Positions 14,540 to 21,448 of a stretch of DNA of 21,448 bases are shown in pieces. The notes beneath the pieces were generated by a model. It saw only the letters and a list, made by a program, of their open reading frames with translations, did not search any database and was not told the DNA's origin. Within the stretch, counting starts at the first letter, position 1, and each line of letters begins with the position of its first letter. Both the position numbers and the translations under genes were made by a program. Source of the DNA: an uncultured Eubacteriales bacterium. Lineage in GTDB: Bacteria; Bacillota; Clostridia; Oscillospirales; CAG-272. The stretch covers positions 1 through 21,448 of the forward strand of contig URDS01000037.1 of NCBI GenBank assembly GCA_900546635.1, given 5' to 3'.

Positions 14540-14568
14540 TTGTGAAACCGGTATTTTTATGATAAAAT
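14540..14568 (+). promoter_or_regulatory. Promoter of the GH43 lipoprotein gene
   Basis: TTGTGA (14540-14545), 17-bp spacer, TAAAAT (14563-14568). The start near 14575 puts GGAGG (14586-14590) and the ATG at 14596 in a short leader. Confidence 0.72.
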
Positions 14569-14595
14569 GGTAAAAACCGCTAAACGGAGGACAAC

Positions 14596-16101
14596 ATGAA
14601 ACTGAGGAAACTACTGGCGCTTGCCCTCTTGCCCGCGATGCTTCTCACAAGCTGCGGGGGCGAGAAGCAGCCGTCCGAATCCGGCGACGGACAGGAGGAG
14701 ACAGCCTTGACCGAAATTGAAAACGGCCGCACGATGAACGGGTATTTTTACACGAACAAGCTGACCGGAAACGCGGCGGACCCCTTTATTTTAGAACATG
14801 ACGGAACCTACTATCTCTACAGCACCGGCGGCTCGAAGTTCACGGTGCGCACCTCGAAGAATCTCATATCCTGGCAGACCCAGGACGAACCGATCCTGAA
14901 GCTCTCCGACCTCGGCTGGGCGAAGGAAAAGGGCTGGGCGCCCGAAATGTACGAATATAACGGGAAATTTTATCTGATTTTCTCGGCAAAAGGCTACAAC
15001 GGCTTCCATTCAATCGAAATCGCGGTCTGCGACACGCCGAACGGCAAGTTCAAGCCGCTCTCCGACAAGCCGTTCTATTCGCCGGAGTTCAGCGTCATTG
15101 ACGGCAGCCTGTTTTTCGACGACGACGGCCGCATATACATGTATTATTCCAAGGACAATTCGACCAATTATATCGACGGCAAGCGCGTCAGCCAAACCTG
15201 GGGCGTTGAACTGAAGTCCGATTTTTCGGGAACGATCGGCGAGCATGTGCTGATTTCCACGCCCGTGCAGGACTGGGAACTCAAGAGCGGTTCGGTCATT
15301 TGGAACGAGGGCCCCGTGGTCTTTAAGGAAAACGGAACCTACTATCTGCTCTACAGCGCGAACTACTATCAATCCGAGCACTATTCGGTGGGCTACGCGA
15401 CCTCGGACAGCCCGCTGAAGCTGTTTGAAAAGCCGGACAAGGCGCGCATTCTTCAGGGCAACGGCGACACCATAACCGGCCCCGGTCACTGCAACATCCT
15501 TCGCTCGCCGGACGAAAGCGAGCTCTTCCTCGTCTACCATGTGCATACCGTCCCGCCGAACACGGATAACGGCCGCAGTCTTGCCATAGACCGGCTGGTT
15601 GTCTGCGAAGACGGAACGCTCGCGGCGGACGGACCGAGCGAAACGCGCCGCCCGCTTCCCTCCGGCGTGAACGGATACGCGCACGTCAACAGCGGGTATA
15701 CCTACAGCGGAACCGGTGAAAAGGCCGAAATCGCGTCCCTCTCCAAAATCGACAATCTGTTCGACGGCGTTTGTAAGGGCGGCCTCAGCGGCATCTATTC
15801 GATGGACGACGGCGGCACGGTGGAAATCAAGCTTGAAGCGCCGGCCGCGCTCACGGCAATTATGATTTATCCGTCTACGCAGGAGGACTATGCACCGGCG
15901 GCGGTGGATGTGGAAATCAACGGCGCCTATGTCATCCGCGATCTCGAATTTGTCGGCCGGGCGGGCAATCCGGTCATCGCGACGCTCAGCAATCTGCCTG
16001 AGGGAACGGCGGTCGAAAGTCTGAAGATCACCGTGAAGATGGCCGAAGGGCTGCAGTACGCGGCGCTCAGCGAAATCGTGATGATCCAGAGTAAGAAATA
16101 A
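14596..16101 (+). CDS. GH43 glycosidase lipoprotein with C-terminal discoidin-like domain
   Basis: This 501-residue lipoprotein has a basic/hydrophobic leader ending LLTSC (Cys20 lipidated) and an acidic Gly/Glu linker, so it is tethered to the outer face of the membrane. The GH43 propeller (about 45-355) has all three catalytic carboxylates: base Asp62 (NAADPFILEHDG), pKa modulator Asp169 (VIDGSLFFDDDG) and acid Glu238 (WNEGPVVF). Residues about 385-500 form a beta-sandwich like F5/8 type C/CBM32 domains (IDNLFDG, then GGTVEIKLEAPAALTAIMIY), often used for sugar binding. Divergent from the dockerin GH43, with a shared control region of 274 bases. The pair probably acts in sequence, one released or complexed outside and the other at the cell surface. 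The substrate, arabino- or xylo-oligosaccharide, is inference. Confidence 0.9.
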   Translation: MKLRKLLALALLPAMLLTSCGGEKQPSESGDGQEETALTEIENGRTMNGYFYTNKLTGNAADPFILEHDGTYYLYSTGGSKFTVRTSKNLISWQTQDEPILKLSDLGWAKEKGWAPEMYEYNGKFYLIFSAKGYNGFHSIEIAVCDTPNGKFKPLSDKPFYSPEFSVIDGSLFFDDDGRIYMYYSKDNSTNYIDGKRVSQTWGVELKSDFSGTIGEHVLISTPVQDWELKSGSVIWNEGPVVFKENGTYYLLYSANYYQSEHYSVGYATSDSPLKLFEKPDKARILQGNGDTITGPGHCNILRSPDESELFLVYHVHTVPPNTDNGRSLAIDRLVVCEDGTLAADGPSETRRPLPSGVNGYAHVNSGYTYSGTGEKAEIASLSKIDNLFDGVCKGGLSGIYSMDDGGTVEIKLEAPAALTAIMIYPSTQEDYAPAAVDVEINGAYVIRDLEFVGRAGNPVIATLSNLPEGTAVESLKITVKMAEGLQYAALSEIVMIQSKK

Positions 16102-16190
16102 ACGATGCGCAATGCGTCGGATTTTTCGGTCGCTGTCTGCATATTTTGTTTCAAACAGGGTTATTTGATTCAAAAAGCAAATCGACGGTC

Positions 16191-16231
16191 ATACGCCCCG
16201 AAAGGTTGTTTCCTTTCGGGGCGTATTTTTT
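16191..16231 (+). terminator. Terminator of the GH43 lipoprotein gene
   Basis: Perfect 15-bp stem (16191-16205 with 16212-16226), loop ttgttt, then a T-run. Confidence 0.88.
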
Positions 16232-16250
16232 ACAGAAAAAACAAGACGAA

Positions 16251-16294
16251 CAAAAAGCCGTACAGAATGCGGCAGCGCATTCTGTACGGTTTTA
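16251..16294 (-). terminator. Terminator of the convergent SLH gene (bidirectional)
   Basis: 13-bp perfect stem (16258-16270 with 16277-16289), extended by a G-T pair and A-T pairs. On the minus strand it is followed by ctttttg, a good T-run. On the plus strand, ggtttt serves as a second stop for the GH43 gene. Confidence 0.8.
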
Positions 16295-16382
16295 AAAAAT
16301 CGGCAAACTTCGGATTCGGTCTGAAAAACGCATAGAAAACAGAATTTTTCAAAACGCGCCCGCCGGACGGTCCGCGATCAGT

Positions 16383-18239
16383 TCATCCATTTATGCTTAC
16401 CCACCCGGTTCCGCGGCACCGGCTGCAATCTATCTTGCCGGAGCCGTGGCACTTGTCGCAGTCTTCCCACCTGCGTTTGCCGGTATTGGAACCAACTCCG
16501 TCATACTGGGGCGCAGAATTATCGTAAACCCATCTGCCGCCGTCCCCATTGCAGACGTTGCACCGAACCTTTCCGTCCGAACAGCCGACAAACGTACAGC
16601 GGATCCTGCCCGCGGCGCTCGAACTACTCGAAGAAGGAATACCGCCAGAAGACGAAGCGGAAGCGCCGCCTTCAGCAGATTCTATGTCCTTGGGGTTGAT
16701 CGATACGGCGATGAGATATTCTTCCTCGCAGGGGGCGTTCTCATATTGGATACCGACATGAAAAACAGCCGTCTCATTCTCCTGCCAGCGCATCACGCGC
16801 ACATTCACCCGTTTGATCTCCCCGCTCATCCCCGGAACCGGACTGTAATAGGTTTCCCCGTGAAGAACAGAAAATTTGTCGCTGTTATAGGTTTCATTAT
16901 AAATGTGCGCGCCCACAGAATCGAGGAAAGGACGCCCGATTTGCATCTCCAGATCGGAACCCGTATAGATCTGACCCGCGGCCAATTCCCCGACGGCGGG
17001 AAAACAAATCCGTAACCGAATCCTGCCGCTCGCATCCTCCGCCAAGATCGTCTGGCCGGACGCCGAAAGCCGAAAACGGGCCGAATAAATTTTGACGCTT
17101 TCGCCGGAAATGACCGCGGCTTCCCCGACGGCGGCGGTAAGGCGGCCGTCGGCAGTTTGATACGTACCGTCGGCAAGACGGATAAGCCCGGCATACGCCG
17201 AATCTCCCGCCAGCGCGGCGCTCACGTCGGGCGCGCCGTAACGCCGCCCGTCGTCGAATCCGGTCAAGTTTTTGTTATAGCGGATAGAACCGGATAAATT
17301 GTTATACTTTCCGCTGGCGAAAATAACCAAATCGCCCCGCGCGTCCTCGGTCAACCCCTCCAGCTTGTCCCCGGTCAGCTTTTTTGTCCCGGTATAGTTC
17401 AAAACAAAGTCAAAAAACGTCTTATTGCCGGAAAGATTATCGTAGTGCGCGTAATAGGGTTCTGCCGCCAGTTCAAAATCATACTCGCTGACCAGCAGAT
17501 CCACATACGCTTTGATTTTATCATAATCGTCCGGTCCGCATGTAAATTTTCTTTGAAGCACCCCGTCGCTCTGCTCGGTCGGTTCAAAGCGCATCGCTCC
17601 GTTGGCATAATAGGCTAAGTCAGGAAACGCCGCTTCGCCCGGCGCATAGGTTTTCAACCGCCAGAGAACCATGGCGATCTCAGCGCGGGTCATCGTGTCG
17701 TTTCCGGCAAACCGGCCGCCATCCTTACCGGTAATCAGACGCTGACCATAAACCGTCTCTACGGCGGAGCGGTAAACATCCGGAATCTCCGCGTAATCCG
17801 CAATCGAAGCGGAATCTGCAAAAGAAGCGGTCAGTTTCAGCCTTTTCCCGGCTTTGGCCAGCACCGCCGCCATGTCGTAGCGGGTAACGGCAGCCTCAGA
17901 AGCGGCGGGATCGATCTTGGTATCTTTCAGCCAGCCGGCTTCACGGGCGGCGTCTACATAAGGGCCGTACCAAGTGTCCCCCGCGCCCACCGTCACCTCC
18001 GGAAAAGCCACCCGTCCCACCAAGGTGAGAAATATCTGCGCGGTAACGGTACCGGCAGGGTCAAAACGCCCGCCGCCGACGCCGTTAATGAGATTCTCGT
18101 CCGCCATCTCCATAATGGCGGAATAAGCCCAGTGGCCGGCGGGAACATCGGAGAAATCAGACGTATCATAAGCCAAAACCGAGATACTCCCCAAACAAAA
18201 AGCCAAAATCAAACTTATGAAAAAAAACCGGCGTTTCAC
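16383..18239 (-). CDS. Secreted SLH-domain protein ending in DnaJ-type CxxCxGxG zinc motifs
   Basis: This 618-residue protein has a signal peptide (1-23, likely cut after VLA). Three S-layer homology repeats span about 26-205 (FSDVPAGHWAYSAIMEMADENL; YGPYVDAAREAGWLK with VTRYDMAAVL; SAVETVYGQRLITG with MTRAEIAMVLWRL). SLH repeats bind pyruvylated cell-wall polymers. Residues about 206-527 belong to no family I recognise. A serine-rich linker (about 525-545) leads to a C-terminal cysteine cluster: Cys548/553, CNVCNGDG (560-567), CDKCHGSG (594-601) and CSRCRGTG (605-612). This is the zinc-binding pattern of the DnaJ central domain, but with no J domain. Zinc motifs of this kind on a wall-bound protein are unusual. 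The start is GTG at 18239, supported by GGAGG at 18251-18247 and a full signal peptide. Confidence 0.85.
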   Translation of the reverse strand: MKRRFFFISLILAFCLGSISVLAYDTSDFSDVPAGHWAYSAIMEMADENLINGVGGGRFDPAGTVTAQIFLTLVGRVAFPEVTVGAGDTWYGPYVDAAREAGWLKDTKIDPAASEAAVTRYDMAAVLAKAGKRLKLTASFADSASIADYAEIPDVYRSAVETVYGQRLITGKDGGRFAGNDTMTRAEIAMVLWRLKTYAPGEAAFPDLAYYANGAMRFEPTEQSDGVLQRKFTCGPDDYDKIKAYVDLLVSEYDFELAAEPYYAHYDNLSGNKTFFDFVLNYTGTKKLTGDKLEGLTEDARGDLVIFASGKYNNLSGSIRYNKNLTGFDDGRRYGAPDVSAALAGDSAYAGLIRLADGTYQTADGRLTAAVGEAAVISGESVKIYSARFRLSASGQTILAEDASGRIRLRICFPAVGELAAGQIYTGSDLEMQIGRPFLDSVGAHIYNETYNSDKFSVLHGETYYSPVPGMSGEIKRVNVRVMRWQENETAVFHVGIQYENAPCEEEYLIAVSINPKDIESAEGGASASSSGGIPSSSSSSAAGRIRCTFVGCSDGKVRCNVCNGDGGRWVYDNSAPQYDGVGSNTGKRRWEDCDKCHGSGKIDCSRCRGTGWVSING

Positions 18240-18246
18240 TTCAATA

Positions 18247-18251
18247 CCTCC
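18247..18251 (-). promoter_or_regulatory. Ribosome binding site that fixes the GTG start of the SLH gene
   Basis: GGAGG on the minus strand, 7 bases before GTG at 18239-18237. Confidence 0.8.
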
Positions 18252-18308
18252 GTTTCATCTTTCTATCCTTATTGGACGCAAAACGCGCCGACGCTTGCTC
18301 TGCCTATC

Positions 18309-18337
18309 ATTTTATCATATGGAAAATATTTTTACAA
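18309..18337 (-). promoter_or_regulatory. Promoter of the SLH gene
   Basis: On the minus strand, TTGTAA (18337-18332), 17-bp spacer, TAAAAT (18314-18309). It has the same -10 and nearly the same -35 as the GH43 lipoprotein promoter. Confidence 0.7.
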
Positions 18338-18351
18338 GCACAGAAATAAAA

Positions 18352-18369
18352 GCGGTTTTGCAAAACCGC
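18352..18369. repeat. Perfect 18-bp palindrome
   Basis: gcggttttgcaaaaccgc is its own complement. It lies between the SLH promoter and the tRNA terminator and could be an operator or a cruciform. Confidence 0.6.
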
Positions 18370-18394
18370 GCAAAATTTTTCCCTGTTTGAACGC

Positions 18395-18428
18395 AAAAAA
18401 TCCCGAACGCTTTTGCGTCCGGGATTTT

Positions 18429-18429
<1 letters not shown>
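18395..18429 (-). terminator. Terminator of the tRNA-Thr gene
   Basis: Stem of 18401-18410 with 18415-18424, with one mismatch, plus flanking A/T pairs and a tttt loop. On the minus strand it ends in a run of six T, directly after the tRNA CCA end. Confidence 0.85.
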
Positions 18430-18504
<75 letters not shown>

Positions 18505-18520
18505 AAAACGACCGCTTATT

Positions 18521-18549
18521 ATTATATCAACTGTTTTGCGCTTTGTCAA
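18521..18549 (-). promoter_or_regulatory. Perfect consensus promoter of tRNA-Thr
   Basis: On the minus strand, TTGACA (18549-18544), 17-bp spacer, TATAAT (18526-18521). Both boxes match the sigma-A consensus exactly, as expected for a highly expressed stable RNA. The start is near 18514, ten bases before the mature tRNA end. Confidence 0.92.
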
Positions 18550-18584
18550 CAATTATTTTTGTGAAAATTCCATCTTCTTTTTTT

Positions 18585-18616
18585 GAGGCCGCCCGACAGG
18601 CGGTCCTCTTTTTTTT
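18585..18616 (+). terminator. Terminator-like hairpin between tRNA-Thr and spoIIE
   Basis: gaggccgcc (18585-18593) pairs with ggcgg-t-cctc (18599-18608) with one bulged base, followed by about nine T. A run of T also precedes it. No plus-strand gene lies upstream for it to end, so it may stop an unrecognised short transcript or insulate spoIIE. Confidence 0.6.
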
Positions 18617-18697
18617 GCCGGAAATAACGCGCTTTTTCATTTCCCGTCCGTGTCGGCGCAAAGCGGCGAAAAAATTTGCTTTTCGGACGTGCGCACA

Positions 18698-18730
18698 GCG
18701 ACAGTCCTTTCATCTGAGGGCGGGTAAAAT
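18698..18730 (+). promoter_or_regulatory. Possible Spo0A-dependent promoter of spoIIE
   Basis: TAAAAT (18725-18730) lies 21 bases after GCGACA (18698-18703). In Bacillus, spoIIE and spoIIG promoters have a -35-like box spaced 21-22 bp from the -10 and are activated by Spo0A. The bases agcgaca partly resemble an inverted 0A box. Weak evidence. Confidence 0.3.
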
Positions 18731-18762
18731 CAAAGAACACCACAGAAAAAGGAGCATACAAA

Positions 18763-21204
18763 ATGAAGGACTTTCAAAACACCCCCTATGGCCGGGCTGC
18801 CGCCTCGGTAGGCGGTTTTTTTGAGCGCGCCCGCGAGCGGCTTCAAAAAAAGAGCGACGGGGAGATCATAGCCGGCTGGATCCGCGGATTTTTCGCCGCG
18901 CTTTCCCCCGCTCTGTTCTGCGCGGTGCTCTCGGTCAAGACCATGCCGCTTTTTACATATCCGCTCGGCATCGCGCTTGTCGCGGCCGCCGGCGACGAAA
19001 CGCTGTTTTTCGCGCTCGGCGGGATCGCCGCCGCGCTGCTTTCCAAAAACATTCCGCTGGGCATCGGCCTCATCGCCTGTCTTGGCCTGCGCTTCGCTTT
19101 TTCGCGCCTCTTTGCCTCCGACAGCCCACTGTCCCGCAAAATACGGCTGTCCGAGCGCATTGAAACCCTGAAGCGCGAAAAACGCACGTTCCGGGATTTT
19201 CTGTCCGGGTTTAACGAGGGCGCGGCGCTTCGGCTGGCGGTCTCCTCGCTCGCCGCGTTCACAATGGGCATGATGCGGCTGGTCGGCGGCGGCTTCTCGC
19301 CCGGCGACCTTGTGGGCACCTGCGTGGCCGTCGCTTTTTGTCCCTGCCTTACCTATTTATATATCGGCTGTTTGCAGGGCGGTGAAAAAAGCAGCGTCCG
19401 ATACCAAGTAGGTCTTATTTCCCTGCTTGTCTCGTTCGTCTTTGCGCTGAGCGATCTGCATCCGCTCGGATTTTCGGTTTCGACGCTGGCTGCCGCGCTC
19501 ATTTCGTATCTGATGGCGCGAAAGGCAAATCCGATGACCACCTCGCTCTTCGCGCTGCTCTCGATTCTCGCGGCCGAACCCGCGCTCTCGCCCGCGTTTG
19601 CCGTATCGGCCGCGGCGGCGGCGCTGCTTTTCGCGAAATCCAAGCTGTACGCCCTGTGCGCGGGTTCTCTTTCGTTTGCCGGATTGACCTTTTTTACCGG
19701 CGGTCTTCCGCTCTTTACCGGCAGCTTTTTGGAATACATAACCGGCGTTTTGCTTTCGCTGTCAATTCCAAACGGCGCGGCTGAAAAGCTTTTGCCCTTT
19801 TTCGGGGCCGCGCGGAACCATCAAAAAATCGAAAATGAAATTCTTTCATATAAAGAAAAGGAAAACCGGGACGCGCTCGCGGAGATTTCCGCTTCCTTTG
19901 AAGCGCTCTCGAAAACGTTTTTCGAGCTATCGGATACCAATACCCGCATCGGCGTTTTTGACATACGGCAGCTTTGCGACCGCGTATGCGACCGGCACTG
20001 CCGTACCTGCGCCGCGTGCGAACTCTGCTGGGAAAGGGACTATGCCGTGACTTTGGATACACTCAACAAAATCAGCGCGCGCATATACAAAAACGGAAGC
20101 GTGCGGCGCGAAGATCTTCCGCCCGAATTTTTGGCGCGCTGCAAAAGCGCCGATCGTATTTTGGCCGATATTGAAGAAGAAAATACGCGGATGCTGCGCG
20201 AGCTTCTGCGCGAGGACAAAAGCCGCGCGTTCGCGGTGGATTACGCCGTGTTTTCGCGCGTTTTGACCGAAGCGCTTCAAAAAAACGAAGCCGAGTACGC
20301 GCCGAACTCCGAAGCGCGCGCAAGGGTGCTGGAGGCGCTTGAAAAAATCGGGTTTTCAGCCGACAGCATCGGCGTTTTCGGCAGCCGGCGCAAGAGCGTC
20401 TATGCGTTCCGGCTGGGCAGCGGCGCGATGAAATGCAAAGCCGAAACGCTGAAAAAGGCGCTTGCGTCCGCTGTCGGCGGCTGCGTGGAGGACCCTGTGT
20501 TTGAATTTGCGGACGGGGGCATCAACATGATCTGCCGCGCCGCGCCCGCGTACAAGGCGACCTTCTGTCTGTCCTCACGCGCGGCGGAGAGCAGCGGCGA
20601 AAACGGCGACCGCGTGCTTTCATTTGACAACAAAAACGGCTATTTTTACGCGCTGGTCAGCGACGGCATGGGCAGCGGGCGGCCGGCCGCGGACAAAAGC
20701 CGCGCGGCGGGCATCTTTCTTGAAAAGATGCTGCGCGCCGGAAACAGCGTTTCCTCAGGCGTCGAAATGCTGTCCGCGTTCGCCCGTTCGGGCGGCGGCG
20801 AGGTTTTCACGACCGTGGATCTATTCGAGCTTGACTGCATCACGGGCAAATGCGCCTTTATCAAGAGCGGCGCCGCGCCCTCCTTTGTCAAGCGGGGCAA
20901 GCGCCTCTTCAAAATCCGTTCCAAGACTTTTCCGATCGGAATTCTGGAGGATGTGGACGCCGAAAAAACCGCGTTTGACTGCGAGGACGGGGATGCGGTG
21001 GTCATGCTGAGCGACGGCGTGACCGAGGACATTGAAGAACCGCTCTGGCTGTGCGAATTTTTAATGTCGGCCGACCTCTACGCGCAAAACGCCGCTGAGA
21101 AAATCTTGGAAGAAGCCAAAAAACACACGCTCTGCCGGGACGATATGTCGGCCGCCGTGATTTTGATCCGCCGCGCCGAAGAGGCAAGGGAAAAAGCCGT
21201 ATAA
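18763..21204 (+). CDS. spoIIE: Stage II sporulation protein E (membrane PP2C-type phosphatase)
   Basis: This 813-residue protein dephosphorylates SpoIIAA and so activates sigma-F in the forespore; it also takes part in polar septation. A short cytosolic N-terminus is followed by about ten hydrophobic segments to about residue 335. A cytosolic central region follows, with the cysteine cluster CDRVCDRHCRTCAACELCW (about 406-424), then the PP2C/SpoIIE domain (about 590-805). Metal-binding aspartates sit in LVSDGMGSG (Asp634) and MLSDGVTED (Asp751, Asp756), with GEVFTTVDLFELD and GAAPSFVKRG between them. The length is typical (827 in B. subtilis). The start at 18763 has AAGGAG 9 bases upstream. 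It is monocistronic here, ending in a strong terminator. Confidence 0.96.
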   Translation: MKDFQNTPYGRAAASVGGFFERARERLQKKSDGEIIAGWIRGFFAALSPALFCAVLSVKTMPLFTYPLGIALVAAAGDETLFFALGGIAAALLSKNIPLGIGLIACLGLRFAFSRLFASDSPLSRKIRLSERIETLKREKRTFRDFLSGFNEGAALRLAVSSLAAFTMGMMRLVGGGFSPGDLVGTCVAVAFCPCLTYLYIGCLQGGEKSSVRYQVGLISLLVSFVFALSDLHPLGFSVSTLAAALISYLMARKANPMTTSLFALLSILAAEPALSPAFAVSAAAAALLFAKSKLYALCAGSLSFAGLTFFTGGLPLFTGSFLEYITGVLLSLSIPNGAAEKLLPFFGAARNHQKIENEILSYKEKENRDALAEISASFEALSKTFFELSDTNTRIGVFDIRQLCDRVCDRHCRTCAACELCWERDYAVTLDTLNKISARIYKNGSVRREDLPPEFLARCKSADRILADIEEENTRMLRELLREDKSRAFAVDYAVFSRVLTEALQKNEAEYAPNSEARARVLEALEKIGFSADSIGVFGSRRKSVYAFRLGSGAMKCKAETLKKALASAVGGCVEDPVFEFADGGINMICRAAPAYKATFCLSSRAAESSGENGDRVLSFDNKNGYFYALVSDGMGSGRPAADKSRAAGIFLEKMLRAGNSVSSGVEMLSAFARSGGGEVFTTVDLFELDCITGKCAFIKSGAAPSFVKRGKRLFKIRSKTFPIGILEDVDAEKTAFDCEDGDAVVMLSDGVTEDIEEPLWLCEFLMSADLYAQNAAEKILEEAKKHTLCRDDMSAAVILIRRAEEAREKAV

Positions 21205-21284
21205 GCAGGGCGGAAAGAAACGGACGGCGTTCCGCCGGAAAAACAGCGATTTTCTTTTCACGCGATTTTGAGTTCTCCTCCTAA

Positions 21285-21330
21285 AAAGCATCCCGTACCC
21301 GCTGAAAAAAAGGCGGATACGGGATGCTTT
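21285..21330 (+). terminator. Terminator of spoIIE
   Basis: Long stem, aaagcatcccgta with tacgggatgcttt (21285-21297 with 21318-21330), continued by ccgc/gcgg across a mismatch, around an A-rich loop. The T-run after it is short. Confidence 0.82.
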
Positions 21331-21336
21331 GATTTT

Positions 21337-21448
21337 CTCCAAAAAACCAAGGTTTTTTGGAGATGGGGCGCGTATAGGCGTGAGGAGGCACCAGGCGCAA
21401 GCCGGGAGGAGTCCTGACGCCACAAGGAGAACCCCTTTCCGAAGGGCG
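21337..21448 (-). repeat. Dispersed repeat, copy 3, running off the window
   Basis: It begins with a near-perfect hairpin, ctccaaaaaacc-aa-ggttttttggag (21337-21362), then the segment shared with 8491-8522 and with 1321-1340, then further GC-rich sequence with no gene to the window end. The minus-strand frame across it is not a convincing protein. Confidence 0.65.

Noticed and set aside
15010..16173. 387-codon minus-strand frame opposite the GH43 lipoprotein
   Set aside because: Antisense shadow of a gene with all catalytic residues; His/Arg-rich, no family.
18542..18550. TTTGTCAAC as a Spo0A box for spoIIE
   Set aside because: It is the complement of the perfect TTGACA -35 box of the tRNA-Thr promoter and lies more than 200 bases from spoIIE.

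Overview
The window looks like chromosomal DNA from an endospore-forming, plant-polysaccharide-using member of the Clostridia, probably an uncultured gut or rumen lineage. The evidence is a full-length spoIIE, S-layer homology and dockerin modules, two secreted family 43 glycosidases, strong AGGAGG-type ribosome sites and near-consensus sigma-A promoters. The backbone is GC-rich. Two stretches have clearly different composition: about 2.95-5.5 kb (intermediate) and about 8.65-12.0 kb (very AT-rich). Each carries a DNA modification/defence cassette.

Layout. 1-882: 3' end of a BspA-type leucine-rich-repeat surface protein. 883-1432: no gene, one strong hairpin. 1493-2842: membrane glycosyltransferase with its own promoter and terminator. 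3005-5504: cassette I, made of a small Cro/C1-type regulator, an EcoRI-family adenine methyltransferase and a DUF262-HNH nuclease, with one promoter and one terminator. 5579-8448 (minus strand): housekeeping operon yqhQ-like, prmC, murI. 8650-11990: cassette II, a DpnII/MboI-type (GATC) restriction-modification operon. It has an HTH-fused Dam-like methylase, a DpnII endonuclease and a second methyltransferase that is not DpnA. 12060-16101: two divergent GH43 genes, one secreted with a C-terminal dockerin and one a lipoprotein. 16383-18239 (minus): secreted SLH protein ending in DnaJ-type zinc-binding motifs. 18432-18504 (minus): tRNA-Thr. 18763-21204: spoIIE. 21205-21448: terminator and a dispersed repeat.

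How the parts work together. The two GH43 genes share one control region containing inverted sites, so they are probably co-regulated and act at or outside the cell surface. The surface-protein theme (LRR, SLH, lipoprotein, dockerin) fits a fibre-attached lifestyle. The two defence cassettes flank the prmC/murI operon, which suggests an insertion hotspot. A 13-bp direct repeat lies at both composition breaks of cassette II, and its left copy overlaps the -35 box of the housekeeping operon.

The best candidates for something poorly described are: (a) cassette I, in which an EcoRI-type methylase is paired with a DUF262-HNH nuclease instead of an EcoRI-like endonuclease; (b) the non-DpnA second methyltransferase of the DpnII operon; (c) the extracellular SLH/DnaJ-zinc-motif protein; (d) the dockerin GH43 lacking the usual pKa-modulating aspartate; and (e) a dispersed intergenic repeat present three times in the window.
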